Of a stretch of 64,000 nt of DNA, positions 1-8,893 are shown in pieces. Every line of letters starts with the position of its first letter. Position 1 is the first letter of the stretch. The position numbers and the translations under genes are program-made. The notes under the pieces are model-generated. The model saw only the letters and a list, made by a program, of their open reading frames with translations, was not told where the DNA came from and searched no databases. Source of the DNA: Culturomica massiliensis (GTDB lineage Bacteria > Bacteroidota > Bacteroidia > Bacteroidales > Marinifilaceae); NCBI RefSeq assembly GCF_900091655.1, contig NZ_LT594621.1, positions 3,940,639-4,004,638 of the forward strand, given 5' to 3'.

Positions 1-248
1 TCGCTGCACGGCGCAAAGAAAAAGGGTTGAAGCTGAATTATCCCGAAGCTGTCGCTTACATCAGTTCTGCGGCCTTAGAAGGTGCCCGTGAAGGAAAAAC
101 ATTGGAACAGGTTATGACCGATTCCACGAAAGTATTGACAAAAGACGATGTGATGGAGGGAGTGGCTGACATGATCTCTCTGATTCAGGTCGAAGCAGTT
201 TTTACCGACGGCAGCCGTTTGGTAAGTATTCATCAACCTATTAAATAA
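1..248 (+). CDS. ureA: Urease subunit gamma (partial, 5' end missing)
   Basis: This is the small structural subunit of nickel-dependent urease, which hydrolyses urea to ammonia and carbamate in the cytoplasm. The reading frame is open from base 3 and runs in from beyond the left edge, so only about the last 81 residues are present. The TTG at base 27 is not a real start, because the frame upstream (AARRKEKG) already matches the family. The stretch LKLNYPEAVAYIS and the following EGAREGKT segment are typical of gamma subunits. The stop lies 8 bases before ureB, so the structural genes are tightly coupled. Confidence 0.97.
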   Translation, partial: AARRKEKGLKLNYPEAVAYISSAALEGAREGKTLEQVMTDSTKVLTKDDVMEGVADMISLIQVEAVFTDGSRLVSIHQPIK

Positions 249-256
249 CAAAGATT

Positions 257-766
257 ATGGCAGATATGAGTAAAGCGGGTGCTCCGAAACAGGCACCGAT
301 TACACCGGGTTTTACTCCGAAGCAGCATGTAGGCGTCGGAGGAGAAATATTGAGTGCAGACCCTATCACGTATAATGAAGGGCGGTATACTGCGAAACTG
401 GTCGTTCATAATACCGGTGATCGTCCGATCCAGGTAGGCTCGCATTTCCATTTTTTTGAAGTAAACCGTTATCTGGAGTTCGACCGGGGGAAAGCATTCG
501 GATGTCATTTGAACATACCGGCAACGACGGCTGTCCGGTTTGAGCCGGGCGAAGAGAAAGAGGTAGAAGTTGTTGCTTATTCCGGAAAGCAGTATGTGAT
601 GGGATTCAACGGTTTGGTACAGGGCTTTACAGGTGATGAAGATGCACCGACCTATTTCCCGAAACGGATACTGGCGATCGAGAATGCAAAAAATTTGGGT
701 TTTAAAATCATAGATGAAGCAGCCGCTGAAGCTGATCTTCAGAAAAAGAATCAAAAAAAGAAATAA
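257..766 (+). CDS. ureB: Urease subunit beta
   Basis: This is the beta structural subunit of the urease apoenzyme, which packs against UreC. The core from about residue 23 to 120 shows family signatures: GGEILSADPI, GDRPIQVGSHFHFFEVN, and later NGLVQGF. At 169 aa it is longer than the usual 100-130 aa; about 45 extra C-terminal residues end in a lysine- and glutamine-rich tail of unknown role. It starts 8 bases after ureA and ends 2 bases before ureC, as expected for translational coupling that sets subunit stoichiometry. Confidence 0.97.
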   Translation: MADMSKAGAPKQAPITPGFTPKQHVGVGGEILSADPITYNEGRYTAKLVVHNTGDRPIQVGSHFHFFEVNRYLEFDRGKAFGCHLNIPATTAVRFEPGEEKEVEVVAYSGKQYVMGFNGLVQGFTGDEDAPTYFPKRILAIENAKNLGFKIIDEAAAEADLQKKNQKKK

Positions 767-768
767 TT

Positions 769-2487
769 ATGGCAACAATATCAAGACAACAATATAACGA
801 CCTTTACGGCCCTACTGTAGGTGATAAAATCCGTTTGGGAGATACCGATCTGTATGTAGAGATTACAAAAGACCTGTGTGTATACGGGGATGAGATAGTT
901 TACGGAGGCGGTAAGACGCTGCGTGACGGGATGGGATTGGCAAATACGACGACAGCCGAAGGAGGTACACTCGATCTGGTGATTACCAATGTGACGATTA
1001 TCGACCCGATACTGGGAGTTATTAAAGCCGATGTCGGAATTAAAGACGGGAAAATTGCCGGTGTCGGAAAAGCCGGTAATCCGAATACCATGAAAGGTGT
1101 GACTCCTGAATTGGTGACGGGTGCCGCTACCGATGCCATTTCGGGCGAACACCTGATTTTGACGGCGGCGGCTATCGACGGGCATGTGCATATGATTGCA
1201 CCCCAACAGGCCTACCATTGTTTGAGTAACGGGGTGACGACCCTGGTGGGCGGTGGCGTCGGTCCGACTGACGGTACGAACGGTACGACGATTACTTCCG
1301 GTACCTGGAATATGAAACGGATGTTGCAGGCGATTGACGGATTACCTGTAAATTACGGTTTTTTGGGGAAAGGAAACTGCTCTGTCCGTAAGCCTTTGGT
1401 GGAACAGATGATGGCCGGTGCCTGTGGTTTCAAGATCCATGAGGACTGGGGAAGTACCCCTGCCGCTATCCGGGCAACCATGGGCGTAGCCGATGAATTC
1501 GACGTACAGGTGGCCATTCATACGGATACCCTGAATGAAGGCGGTTATGTGGAAGATACGATTGCCGCCATCGACGGACGTACCATTCATACTTATCATA
1601 CGGAGGGTGCCGGTGGCGGACATGCCCCCGACTTGTTGAAGGTGGCTTCATTGGCCAATGTGCTGCCTTCCTCTACCAACCCGACTTTGCCGTTCGGTAT
1701 CAATTCGCAGGCCGAGTTGTTCGACATGATTATGGTATGTCACAATCTGAATCCGAAAATCCCTTCTGACGTAGCTTTTGCCGAGAGCCGTGTTCGTCCG
1801 GAAACTCAGGCTGCAGAGAACATATTACACGATTTGGGCGTGATCTCTATGGTTTCTTCTGACTCTCAGGCGATGGGGCGTGTGGGTGAAAACTTTATGC
1901 GTGCCTTCCAGATGGCCAGCTATATGAAACAGGTGAGAGGTAAATTGGCGGAAGATTCTGCTGAAAATGATAATTTCCGTGTATTGCGTTATCTGGCCAA
2001 ATTGACGATCAATCCTGCCATTACTTACGGATTTTCTGAAGTATTGGGTTCTATCGAGAAAGGTAAGATGGCCGATCTCGTTTTATGGGAACCGGCTTTC
2101 TTCGGAACCAAACCGAAATTAGTGATTAAAGGGGGAATGATCAACTGGGCTAATATGGGAGACCCGAATGCCTCTTTACCGACGCCGCAGCCGGTTTATT
2201 ATCGCCCGATGTACGGTAGTTTCGGATCAGCCATGCCGAAGAGCTGTATTTCTTTCGTGTCCCGTGTCGCTCATGATGCAGGTATCAAAGAAAAATACGG
2301 TTTACAACGCATCGTTTATCCGGTACACGGTTGTCGTCAGATCGGCAAACCGCATATGGTGTATAATGGAAATATGCCGAAGATCGACGTTAATCCCGAG
2401 ACTTTTGAAGTGTTCATTGACGGACAGCAAGCTTACGTCAAACCGGCACAGAAATTCTCTCTGGGGCAACTTTACTGGTTTAGTTAA
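769..2487 (+). CDS. ureC: Urease subunit alpha (catalytic)
   Basis: This is the catalytic subunit, 572 aa, holding the dinuclear nickel centre. Expected active-site residues are all present: H139 and H141 (DGHVHMIAP), the carbamylated lysine K222 with H224 (GFKIHEDWG), H251, H277, the flap pair C324-H325 (MVCH) and D365 (SSDSQAMG). The residue after the flap histidine is Asn where many ureases have a second His (CHNL instead of CHHL). Length and start fit the family. It lies between the other two structural genes and the accessory genes ureE-F-G-D. Confidence 0.98.
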   Translation: MATISRQQYNDLYGPTVGDKIRLGDTDLYVEITKDLCVYGDEIVYGGGKTLRDGMGLANTTTAEGGTLDLVITNVTIIDPILGVIKADVGIKDGKIAGVGKAGNPNTMKGVTPELVTGAATDAISGEHLILTAAAIDGHVHMIAPQQAYHCLSNGVTTLVGGGVGPTDGTNGTTITSGTWNMKRMLQAIDGLPVNYGFLGKGNCSVRKPLVEQMMAGACGFKIHEDWGSTPAAIRATMGVADEFDVQVAIHTDTLNEGGYVEDTIAAIDGRTIHTYHTEGAGGGHAPDLLKVASLANVLPSSTNPTLPFGINSQAELFDMIMVCHNLNPKIPSDVAFAESRVRPETQAAENILHDLGVISMVSSDSQAMGRVGENFMRAFQMASYMKQVRGKLAEDSAENDNFRVLRYLAKLTINPAITYGFSEVLGSIEKGKMADLVLWEPAFFGTKPKLVIKGGMINWANMGDPNASLPTPQPVYYRPMYGSFGSAMPKSCISFVSRVAHDAGIKEKYGLQRIVYPVHGCRQIGKPHMVYNGNMPKIDVNPETFEVFIDGQQAYVKPAQKFSLGQLYWFS

Positions 2488-2542
2488 TTTATTTATCCAT
2501 TGATGAAGTTGCGCCCGGTTCAAACGGAAATCTTCTGAACAG

Positions 2543-2614
2543 GTCTATAAGGTCCTTCAAGTCAGGCAATGCTCTTTCGGGAGTATCGGAACCCGGCTTT
2601 GGGACTTTATAGAC
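2543..2614 (+). other. Imperfect inverted repeat between ureC and ureE
   Basis: The 172-bp gap between ureC and ureE holds an inverted repeat. Bases 2543-2555 pair with 2602-2614 with one G-U pair, around a loop of about 46 bases. There is no run of T after the right arm, so a simple terminator is unlikely. It might be an mRNA processing or stability element separating structural from accessory genes; this is inference. Confidence 0.35.
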
Positions 2615-2659
2615 TGACTTTTCCGGTTTTTGGGCCCCTTCTTCTTTAAGATACCTTTT

Positions 2660-3328
2660 ATGAAAATATTTTCTGAGGTCATTGGAAATATGACAACCGA
2701 CTCTACCTGGGTAGAGAAATTAAAAAACGCTAAAATCGAGTATCTGAATCTGGATCAGTGGACTGCTCAAAAGAGCCGCTTTATTGCCAAAGGTACGGAT
2801 GGAACGGACTATGCCGTGGCGTTGAAACGTCACAGTCAGATAGAAAACGGTGATATCCTCGAATATGACGCCGCACAAAACAAAGCGGTTGTGATCCGTA
2901 TCGAATTGAAACCGGTGATGGTCGTTGATTTGCAACAAATTGTACGAAAAAATCCGGAAGAGATCATACGTTTCTGCGTCGAATTGGGACATGCCATCGG
3001 GAATCAGCATTGGCCGGCAATAGTGAAGGGGACGACTTTATATATACCGTTGACGGTAGATAAAAAAGTAATGACCAGTGTGATGGATACTCACCATTTT
3101 GAAGATATTACCTATGAATTTCAATCCGGCCTGGAAGTGATTCCTTTTCTGGCACCGCACGAAATCCGGAAGCTTTTCGGCGGGAGTTCACAAGATATTA
3201 CCCATCACCACGAGCACGTCCATGACCACGGGATTACCCATGATCATGAGCATAGCCATGACCACGGGCACGATCACGGGCATGTACATCCGGAACAAGA
3301 TGCTTCCCGGTATATGCACAAAAATTAA
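2660..3328 (+). CDS. ureE: Urease accessory protein UreE, nickel metallochaperone
   Basis: UreE delivers nickel to the UreG-UreF-UreD activation complex. The ATG at 2660 gives 222 aa beginning MKIFSEVIGN, which fits the family; an upstream TTG at 2630 would add an unlikely hydrophobic leader. The N-terminal peptide-binding-like domain and central metal-binding domain are followed, from about residue 185, by a tail with many HDH and HEH motifs, the classic nickel-storing histidine-rich tail. Not all UreE proteins have this tail. It lies between ureC and ureF. Confidence 0.95.
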   Translation: MKIFSEVIGNMTTDSTWVEKLKNAKIEYLNLDQWTAQKSRFIAKGTDGTDYAVALKRHSQIENGDILEYDAAQNKAVVIRIELKPVMVVDLQQIVRKNPEEIIRFCVELGHAIGNQHWPAIVKGTTLYIPLTVDKKVMTSVMDTHHFEDITYEFQSGLEVIPFLAPHEIRKLFGGSSQDITHHHEHVHDHGITHDHEHSHDHGHDHGHVHPEQDASRYMHKN

Positions 3329-3374
3329 ATCATACACTCAAACTACTGAAATCTTACCTTGAAAATATTACGTT

Positions 3375-4067
3375 ATGACAGATGAGATCACCCGATTGAT
3401 GCGTCTTCTGGAATTTTCGGATTCTGCTTTCCCGGTCGGTACATTTTCGTTTTCAAACGGATTGGAGACTGCGGCATTTGAAGGAATTGTATATGACGCA
3501 CCGAGTCTGGAAGAATATACCCGTACGGCTCTCCGGCAGACAATTTACAGCGATGCCATTGCTGCTCTGATTGCTTACCGGGCGGCGGCCAGCGGCAATT
3601 ACGAGATGATACGGGAAGCCGACCGCCAGATTATTTTATGCAAGATGAATGCGGAGGCGCGCCTGATGCTTACCCGTATGGGGAAAAAAATGGCGGAAAT
3701 CTGTACGCAGATTGCCGGTAACCGGTTGATGAGCGATTGGTTGGAAGATATCCGCGAGGAAAAGACGCCGGGCACTTATCCGGTGGCTCAGGCCATTTAT
3801 TTCCAGCAAAACGGTTTAACCGAAGCGGATTTGTTTGTGGCCATCGAATACGGAGCCATCAATATGATACTTAATGCAGCTTTGCGTTGTGTAAAAGTAT
3901 CTCATTATGAAACACAAAGCATTCTTTACCGGCTTTGTACGGAGGCTGCCGCCGATTTCAGGATCGTGAAGGAACTGAATTTCGAAGATATGCAGGCTTT
4001 TGCTCCTGAAATGGATATCGTCGCTTCGTTACATGAGAAAGGAAAGATGAGAATGTTTATGAACTGA
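3375..4067 (+). CDS. ureF: Urease accessory protein UreF
   Basis: UreF is a helical scaffold that bridges UreD and UreG in the urease activation complex and gates GTP-dependent nickel delivery. The N-terminus carries the family pattern LLEFSDSAFPVGTFSFSNGLE. Length (230 aa) is normal. It lies 46 bases after ureE and 109 bases before the ureG start. Nothing unusual was seen. Confidence 0.95.
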   Translation: MTDEITRLMRLLEFSDSAFPVGTFSFSNGLETAAFEGIVYDAPSLEEYTRTALRQTIYSDAIAALIAYRAAASGNYEMIREADRQIILCKMNAEARLMLTRMGKKMAEICTQIAGNRLMSDWLEDIREEKTPGTYPVAQAIYFQQNGLTEADLFVAIEYGAINMILNAALRCVKVSHYETQSILYRLCTEAAADFRIVKELNFEDMQAFAPEMDIVASLHEKGKMRMFMN

Positions 4068-4176
4068 GTCTGTTGACTTGTTTAATGGCTTTATTCTGTC
4101 TTGAACAGAGGTGATTAAAGTTTTTAAATGTGTCATTATAATTTTTAGCTTACTTAAAATCTTAAAAACTGAATTT

Positions 4177-4827
4177 ATGAGCAATACATGCAGAATTGGT
4201 GTCGGTGGCCCGGTAGGATCCGGTAAAACAGCCCTGATAGAAGCCATTACCCCTTATTTTTTGAAATTAGGATTGCAGGTTTTAATTATTACCAACGATA
4301 TAGTTACCACAGAGGACGCTAAACACGTCCGGAAAATGCTGAAAGGATATCTGGCCGAAGAGCGGATTATCGGCGTTGAGACAGGGGCTTGTCCGCATAC
4401 GGCTGTCCGGGAAGATCCCTCGATGAATATTGCTGCCGTAGAAGAAATGGAAGCTAAGTTTCCGGATAGCGACGTCGTATTGATCGAGTCGGGCGGGGAT
4501 AACCTGACATTGACATTTAGTCCGGCATTGGTAGACTTTTTTATTTATGTCATCGATGTTGCTGCCGGCGATAAGATTCCGCGTAAGGACGGCCCCGGTA
4601 TTTCTTATTCGGATATTCTGGTGATCAATAAAACGGACCTTGCTCCTTATGTACACGCTGACCTGGAAGTGATGCGCAGGGATTCGGAGCTGATGCGGCC
4701 GGGCAAACCGTTTGTTTTTACCAATTGTATGACCGGTGAGGGGATTAAGGAACTGGTTGCTCTGATCCGGGATATGGCACTTTTCGACCGTGTTTCGAAA
4801 AAAGAAGTGGAGGAAATGAAGGTATGA
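4177..4827 (+). CDS. ureG: Urease accessory GTPase UreG
   Basis: UreG is the SIMIBI-class GTPase that powers nickel insertion into urease. The ATG at 4177 gives 216 aa starting MSNTCRIGVGGPVGSGKT, which puts the P-loop at residues 11-18 as usual; the frame stays open upstream to 4111 but that extension is not family-like. Other motifs seen are the nickel-binding CPH at 72-74, ESGGDNL, and the guanine-specificity motif NKTD. Its last bases overlap the ureD start (ATGA), indicating translational coupling. Confidence 0.96.
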   Translation: MSNTCRIGVGGPVGSGKTALIEAITPYFLKLGLQVLIITNDIVTTEDAKHVRKMLKGYLAEERIIGVETGACPHTAVREDPSMNIAAVEEMEAKFPDSDVVLIESGGDNLTLTFSPALVDFFIYVIDVAAGDKIPRKDGPGISYSDILVINKTDLAPYVHADLEVMRRDSELMRPGKPFVFTNCMTGEGIKELVALIRDMALFDRVSKKEVEEMKV

Positions 4828-5741
4828 ACGATTATGCAAAATGTCGGGAAGTAAGTTCTTATCTGACCCCTACCAAAGCCATGCGGATGGGGGCGCCGGG
4901 AAAATTCGGCTTGCTGGATCTGGTGTTTGAATTGGATAAGGACAAGAAGTCCATCATGAGGCATTGGGACAGACGCGCTCCTCTCATCGTACAGCAGGAG
5001 TTGTATTTTGATGAGGGAATGCCCGAAATGCCCTGTGTATACATCTTGTCGGCAGGAGGGCCGAATGTGGACGGAGACCGGTACGAAAACCGGTTTACCG
5101 TCCGCAAGGATGCTTATGCTTATATTTCTACGGGGGCAGCCACGAAGATTGCCGAGATGATTTATAATTTTTCGGCTTTGAAGCAGACGTTTGTTTTGGA
5201 AGAAAATGCCTATTTGGAATATATGCCGGAGCAAACGATCCCCTGCCGCCACAGTCGTTATGTTACGGATACGGATATAGAAATCCATCCGTCTGCGACA
5301 TTATTTTATTCGGAGATTTATACCGGTGGGCGGAAGTATTACGGTGAAGGGGAATTGTTCGAATATGATTTGCTTTCGGTTTGTACGCGGGCTCACCGGC
5401 CCGACGGTACTCCCCTGTTCCGCGAGAAATTGGTGACCGAGCCGCAAAAACATCCGGTTCGGGGCATCGGGACAATGCATCATTACGATGTATTTGCGAA
5501 TGTTATTGTATTGACTCCGGAAAAAGAGGCTGCGGAAATTTATGAGAAGACAAAAGTTTTTATTGATAATCAGCAAAGATTAGCTGTCGGCATCAGTTAT
5601 TTGCCGAATCGTTGCGGATTGATATTTAAGGTATTGGGGATGGAAACGCCTCCGGTAAAAAACGCTATCCGGCAGTTTTGTTCGGTGGTAAGGATGCAGG
5701 TTAAGGGGAAACCTTTGCCTGAAGAGTTTGCCTGGAGGTAA
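4824..5741 (+). CDS. ureD: Urease accessory protein UreD (UreH)
   Basis: UreD binds the urease apoenzyme and, with UreF and UreG, forms the channel through which nickel reaches the active site. At 305 aa it is a little longer than most (about 270). The call rests on overall resemblance (for example FHCTG-type segments are replaced here by YISTGAATKI, followed by MPEQTIPC and FYSEIYTGGRKYYGEGE) and on position. It overlaps ureG by 4 bases and is the last accessory gene before the urea transporter. Confidence 0.92.
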   Translation: MNDYAKCREVSSYLTPTKAMRMGAPGKFGLLDLVFELDKDKKSIMRHWDRRAPLIVQQELYFDEGMPEMPCVYILSAGGPNVDGDRYENRFTVRKDAYAYISTGAATKIAEMIYNFSALKQTFVLEENAYLEYMPEQTIPCRHSRYVTDTDIEIHPSATLFYSEIYTGGRKYYGEGELFEYDLLSVCTRAHRPDGTPLFREKLVTEPQKHPVRGIGTMHHYDVFANVIVLTPEKEAAEIYEKTKVFIDNQQRLAVGISYLPNRCGLIFKVLGMETPPVKNAIRQFCSVVRMQVKGKPLPEEFAWR

Positions 5742-5788
5742 CCGAACCAGGGTGAAAAACGAGAAGTGAAAGTAAAATGTTGTAAACT

Positions 5789-6763
5789 ATGGAAACGCAA
5801 ACAGTGACTTTGCCAAAAGTGTTTTCTTTTGGATTTTGGAAAATCCTGTGCAGAGGGACAGGACAGGTAATGTTTCAGGATAATGCCTGGACGGGATTGT
5901 TCTTTTTGGCCGGGATTTTTTACGGCTCTTATGCAACCGGTAATCCGGCTGTGGCCTGGGGAGCTTTGGTAGGTGTATTTATGTCCACCATTACCGGCTA
6001 TCTTTTGAAGTATCCGGCGGAGAAAGGAACCGCGGGCTTGTGGGGATTCAACGGCGTATTGGTAGGATGTGCTTTGCCGACTTTTCTGGGGAATGTACCC
6101 TTGATGTGGTTGGCAATTGTTGTTTTTTCCTCTATGACCACCTGGGTGATGGTAGGATTGAATCATTTGCTGGCTCCCTATAAAGTAAGTTCGTTTACCT
6201 TTCCTTTTGTGCTTACCACCTGGTTTATATTGATGGCTGCCCGTATTATGCACGGTTTGCCGGATTCCGGTCTGGGGGCACCGGAACTTCCCGGGAATTT
6301 TTCTTCTGCATTCGATACCGGATTCGGAAGTCTGGTTATTTATTGGCTGAGGGGAATCAGTCAGGTTTTTCTGGTGAATTCCTGGGTAACCGGTCTGCTT
6401 TTCCTGATCGGTTTGGCTATCAGTAATTATTGGGCCGCTATCTGGGCCGCCATTGCTTCTGCTTTGGCTTTGGCCGTTGCCATCTTGTATCAGTGTAACG
6501 GAGGAGATATTGCCAATGGATTGTTTGGCTTCAGTCCTGTCCTGACCGGTATAGCTCTCGGAATTACCTTCTATCAGGTCAACTGGCGGACAGCTATATG
6601 GAGTTTATTGGGAATTTTTGCTACCGTATTTATTCAGGCGGGGATGGATACTTTCTTTTCTCCCTTGGGAATTCCGACGTTAACCGGTCCGTTCTGCGTG
6701 GCTACCTGGTTGTTCTTATTGCCACACCTGAATCTGGATAAAAAGATATTGCAGCAAGGATAA
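5789..6763 (+). CDS. Urea transporter (UT family channel)
   Basis: This 324-aa integral membrane protein resembles the UT/UT-B family of urea channels, which carry urea down its gradient through a trimeric pore. It is almost entirely hydrophobic helices. Family-like stretches are FQDNAWTGLFFLAGIF near the N-terminus, LWGFNGVLVGCALP in the first half and NGLFGFSPVLTGIALG in the second half, the last two matching the internal duplication of the fold. It lies 47 bases after ureD, so it probably supplies urea to the urease made by the same operon. Confidence 0.93.
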   Translation: METQTVTLPKVFSFGFWKILCRGTGQVMFQDNAWTGLFFLAGIFYGSYATGNPAVAWGALVGVFMSTITGYLLKYPAEKGTAGLWGFNGVLVGCALPTFLGNVPLMWLAIVVFSSMTTWVMVGLNHLLAPYKVSSFTFPFVLTTWFILMAARIMHGLPDSGLGAPELPGNFSSAFDTGFGSLVIYWLRGISQVFLVNSWVTGLLFLIGLAISNYWAAIWAAIASALALAVAILYQCNGGDIANGLFGFSPVLTGIALGITFYQVNWRTAIWSLLGIFATVFIQAGMDTFFSPLGIPTLTGPFCVATWLFLLPHLNLDKKILQQG

Positions 6764-6769
6764 AGTAGT

Positions 6770-6847
6770 TTACGGTTTATGATTTACAATCGGCTTATAC
6801 TTTGCAAAACGGTCAATCGTAAATCATAAATCGTAAATCCTAAATCA
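6770..6847. repeat. Heptamer-type intergenic inverted repeat element (copy 1)
   Basis: This short element fills most of the gap between the urea transporter and the MFS gene. The left arm contains TTTATGATTTAC and the right arm a run of 7-bp units such as CGTAAAT and CATAAAT, which are reverse complements of the left-arm units. It belongs to a family also present at 8685-8805, 17895-18016, 38630-38767 and 57177-58048. Confidence 0.7.
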
Positions 6848-6850
6848 AAA

Positions 6851-8239
6851 ATGAATATGGTTGAAAGTCAAACGCCGAAATACAATATGGATACTATGCC
6901 CTTACGCCGAAGGCATATCCTTATTTTAATCATCGCTTCTGCCGGACAGTTTTTCGGGGGAGCTTTGGCCATACTGGTAGGTGTTATCGCCCCGTTGATT
7001 GCCATAACACATCATCCGGAATTGTCTTCCTGGTTGCAGGGGTTTATTTTTGCGTCGGGGTTGATCGGGATCATGCTAGGGTCTTTATTTTTCGGCCGTC
7101 TTAGTGATAAATACGGGTATTTATTTTTTTTCCGGCTCTGTCCGGTTATGATTGCCGGTGCTTCTCTATGGATTTATTTCAGCCATTCGATTTCCGTTCT
7201 GACGATTTGTTTGTTCACGATCGGCTTTGCCATCGGTGGTGCTTATGCACTCGATCCTTCGTATGTTTCGGAAATTATGCCTAAAAAATGGCGCCGTACG
7301 ATGCTGGGAGTCTCTAAAGCTACTTCGGGATTGGGAAATATCCTGATGATTCTGGTGGCCTGGTATGTTTTGAAAATTTCCGCAAACCCGGATATCTGGA
7401 ACCGTTTATTTCTGTTTTTGACGTTGTTTGCCGCAATAACCTTTATGGCCCGTTTTTGGTTTGTGGAAAGTCCCGAATGGCTGGCTCTTCACGGTAAGGT
7501 ACAGGAAGCCGAGAAAAATATCAAGCATTTTCTGGGACAGGATGTTTATATCGGGGAGCTGGCCGGTAAGAAAGATCAGGCGGCACAACCGAAAGCTTCC
7601 CACCGGGATATCTTTGCCCGGGGTAATATCAAGCGGGTAGTACTCAGTGGAATTCCTTGGGGATGCGAAGGTATGGGGGTGTATGGAATCGGAATTTTTA
7701 CACCTATTCTGCTGCTAACCCTGGGCTTGATTCCCGAGGGAGAGAATGCCCTTCCCCGGGTGGTGGAATCGCTTCGTTTTACGTTTTACATTAACATTTT
7801 TGTTCTGCTGGGGTTTGTTGCCGGCCTGACGATTGTAAGACGGTTAAATCTGATACGTACCCAAGCCTGGGGTTTTTTTATCTGTGCAGCCGGTTTGCTG
7901 ATTACGCTTTTGGGATATGTTTATCAGGCTCCGGTAAGCGTGACGTTAGGAGGCTTTTTGTTGTTTGAACTGGCGTTAAATGCCGGTCCTCATCTTTCTA
8001 CGTTCGAATTACCCAGCCGGATTTATACGCTTCAGGAACGAGCCAGCGGCGAGGGGATTGCTTCGGCTTTGGGGAAGCTGGGGGCTATCATCGCTACTTT
8101 TATTATTCCGCCTTTATTGAGTTTGGGAGGTGGGCAACTGGTGCTGATGGTTGCCATCGGCGTGCTCATTCTGGGAGGAGTAGTTACAATGATCGCCGGA
8201 CCTCTGGTTTTTAAAACTCTGCCTGGGGGAACTCCGTAA
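6851..8239 (+). CDS. MFS transporter, sugar-porter-like
   Basis: This is a major facilitator superfamily protein of 462 aa with about 12 predicted membrane helices. The loop after helix 2 reads FFGRLSDKYGY (MFS motif A type), and after helix 6 there is VESPEWL, resembling the PESPRWL signature of sugar porters. The substrate cannot be read from sequence. Its place between the urea channel and the fluoride exporters suggests a role tied to urea, nickel or ammonium handling, but that is only inference. ATG codons at 6851 and 6857 are both possible starts. Confidence 0.85.
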   Translation: MNMVESQTPKYNMDTMPLRRRHILILIIASAGQFFGGALAILVGVIAPLIAITHHPELSSWLQGFIFASGLIGIMLGSLFFGRLSDKYGYLFFFRLCPVMIAGASLWIYFSHSISVLTICLFTIGFAIGGAYALDPSYVSEIMPKKWRRTMLGVSKATSGLGNILMILVAWYVLKISANPDIWNRLFLFLTLFAAITFMARFWFVESPEWLALHGKVQEAEKNIKHFLGQDVYIGELAGKKDQAAQPKASHRDIFARGNIKRVVLSGIPWGCEGMGVYGIGIFTPILLLTLGLIPEGENALPRVVESLRFTFYINIFVLLGFVAGLTIVRRLNLIRTQAWGFFICAAGLLITLLGYVYQAPVSVTLGGFLLFELALNAGPHLSTFELPSRIYTLQERASGEGIASALGKLGAIIATFIIPPLLSLGGGQLVLMVAIGVLILGGVVTMIAGPLVFKTLPGGTP

Positions 8240-8297
8240 AACCCGGATGATTCTTAGCATTCAGAAACAATATTACTAATCTATAAATTTCAGAACT

Positions 8298-8675
8298 ATG
8301 TTTAAAGCTATGCTTATTGCCGGAGCAGGTGGTTTTATCGGTACCTGCCTGCGTTATTTAGTGGGGAAGTTGGCCCATTACATCTTTTCTTCTCCCTTTC
8401 CCTGGGGCACTTTTGCCGTGAATATCATCGGTAGCTTTGTTATCGGTATTTTCTTCGGAATGGCCGAGAAAGCTCATTTGATATCGACCAATATGAATAT
8501 ATTTCTGATTACCGGATTTTGCGGCGGTTTTACCACTTTTTCTTCTTTTGCCGACGATATGTTTTTGTTGTTGCAAAATAAGCATTGGGGATATTTTTCA
8601 ACCTATCTGGTATTGAGTATCGTATTGGGTATTTTATTGGTATGGTTGGGGCGCAGCCTGGTGAAACCTGCCTGA
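8298..8675 (+). CDS. crcB: Fluoride ion exporter CrcB/Fluc, copy 1
   Basis: CrcB (Fluc) is a dual-topology dimeric channel that lets fluoride leave the cytoplasm. This 125-aa copy has four hydrophobic helices, the GGFIGTCLRY start, NIIGSF in helix 2 and the pore signature GFCGGFTTFSSF in helix 3. It is about three quarters identical by eye to the second copy at 8894. It follows the MFS gene by 58 bases; no fluoride riboswitch was recognised upstream. Confidence 0.95.
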   Translation: MFKAMLIAGAGGFIGTCLRYLVGKLAHYIFSSPFPWGTFAVNIIGSFVIGIFFGMAEKAHLISTNMNIFLITGFCGGFTTFSSFADDMFLLLQNKHWGYFSTYLVLSIVLGILLVWLGRSLVKPA

Positions 8676-8684
8676 CCATAGATC

Positions 8685-8805
8685 ATATAGATTTTAGATT
8701 TTAAATTTTAGATTGTAGATTTCAGATTGTAGATTTCAGATTAAAAAAATTGATAACGGAACGGGTGTCCGGATAATCTGAAATTTACGATCTGAAATTC
8801 GGTGT
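8685..8805. repeat. Heptamer-type intergenic repeat element (copy 2)
   Basis: The left part is a run of AGATTTTAGATTT-like units and the right part contains their inverse (AATCTGAAATTTACGATC), around a centre that includes TTGATAACGGAA. That centre resembles the ATCTGATAACGAATT core of copies 3 and 5. It separates the two crcB genes, which suggests that a crcB duplication and a repeat insertion both shaped this spot. Confidence 0.6.
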
Positions 8806-8853
8806 TTGCTTATAACTTTCTTTGAAAATCCTGTCTTTCTTATTCTTTTCGTG

Positions 8854-8861
8854 TAATTTTG
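8854..8861 (+). promoter_or_regulatory. Candidate -7 promoter box for second crcB
   Basis: TAATTTTG matches the Bacteroidota -7 consensus TAnnTTTG, 32 bases before the crcB copy 2 ATG. No good -33 TTTG was seen at the normal spacing. It implies that the second crcB can be transcribed separately from the urease operon. Confidence 0.5.
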
Positions 8862-8893
8862 CCTTGATTTATGCAATACTGATTTAAGAAAAG

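Noticed and set aside
233..754. A long minus-strand frame opposite ureB
   Set aside because: ureB is certain on the + strand and the antisense peptide has no recognisable feature; the same applies to the many antisense frames in other genes.
8240..8893. A fluoride riboswitch upstream of either crcB gene
   Set aside because: No sequence resembling the conserved crcB-motif pseudoknot was seen in either leader.
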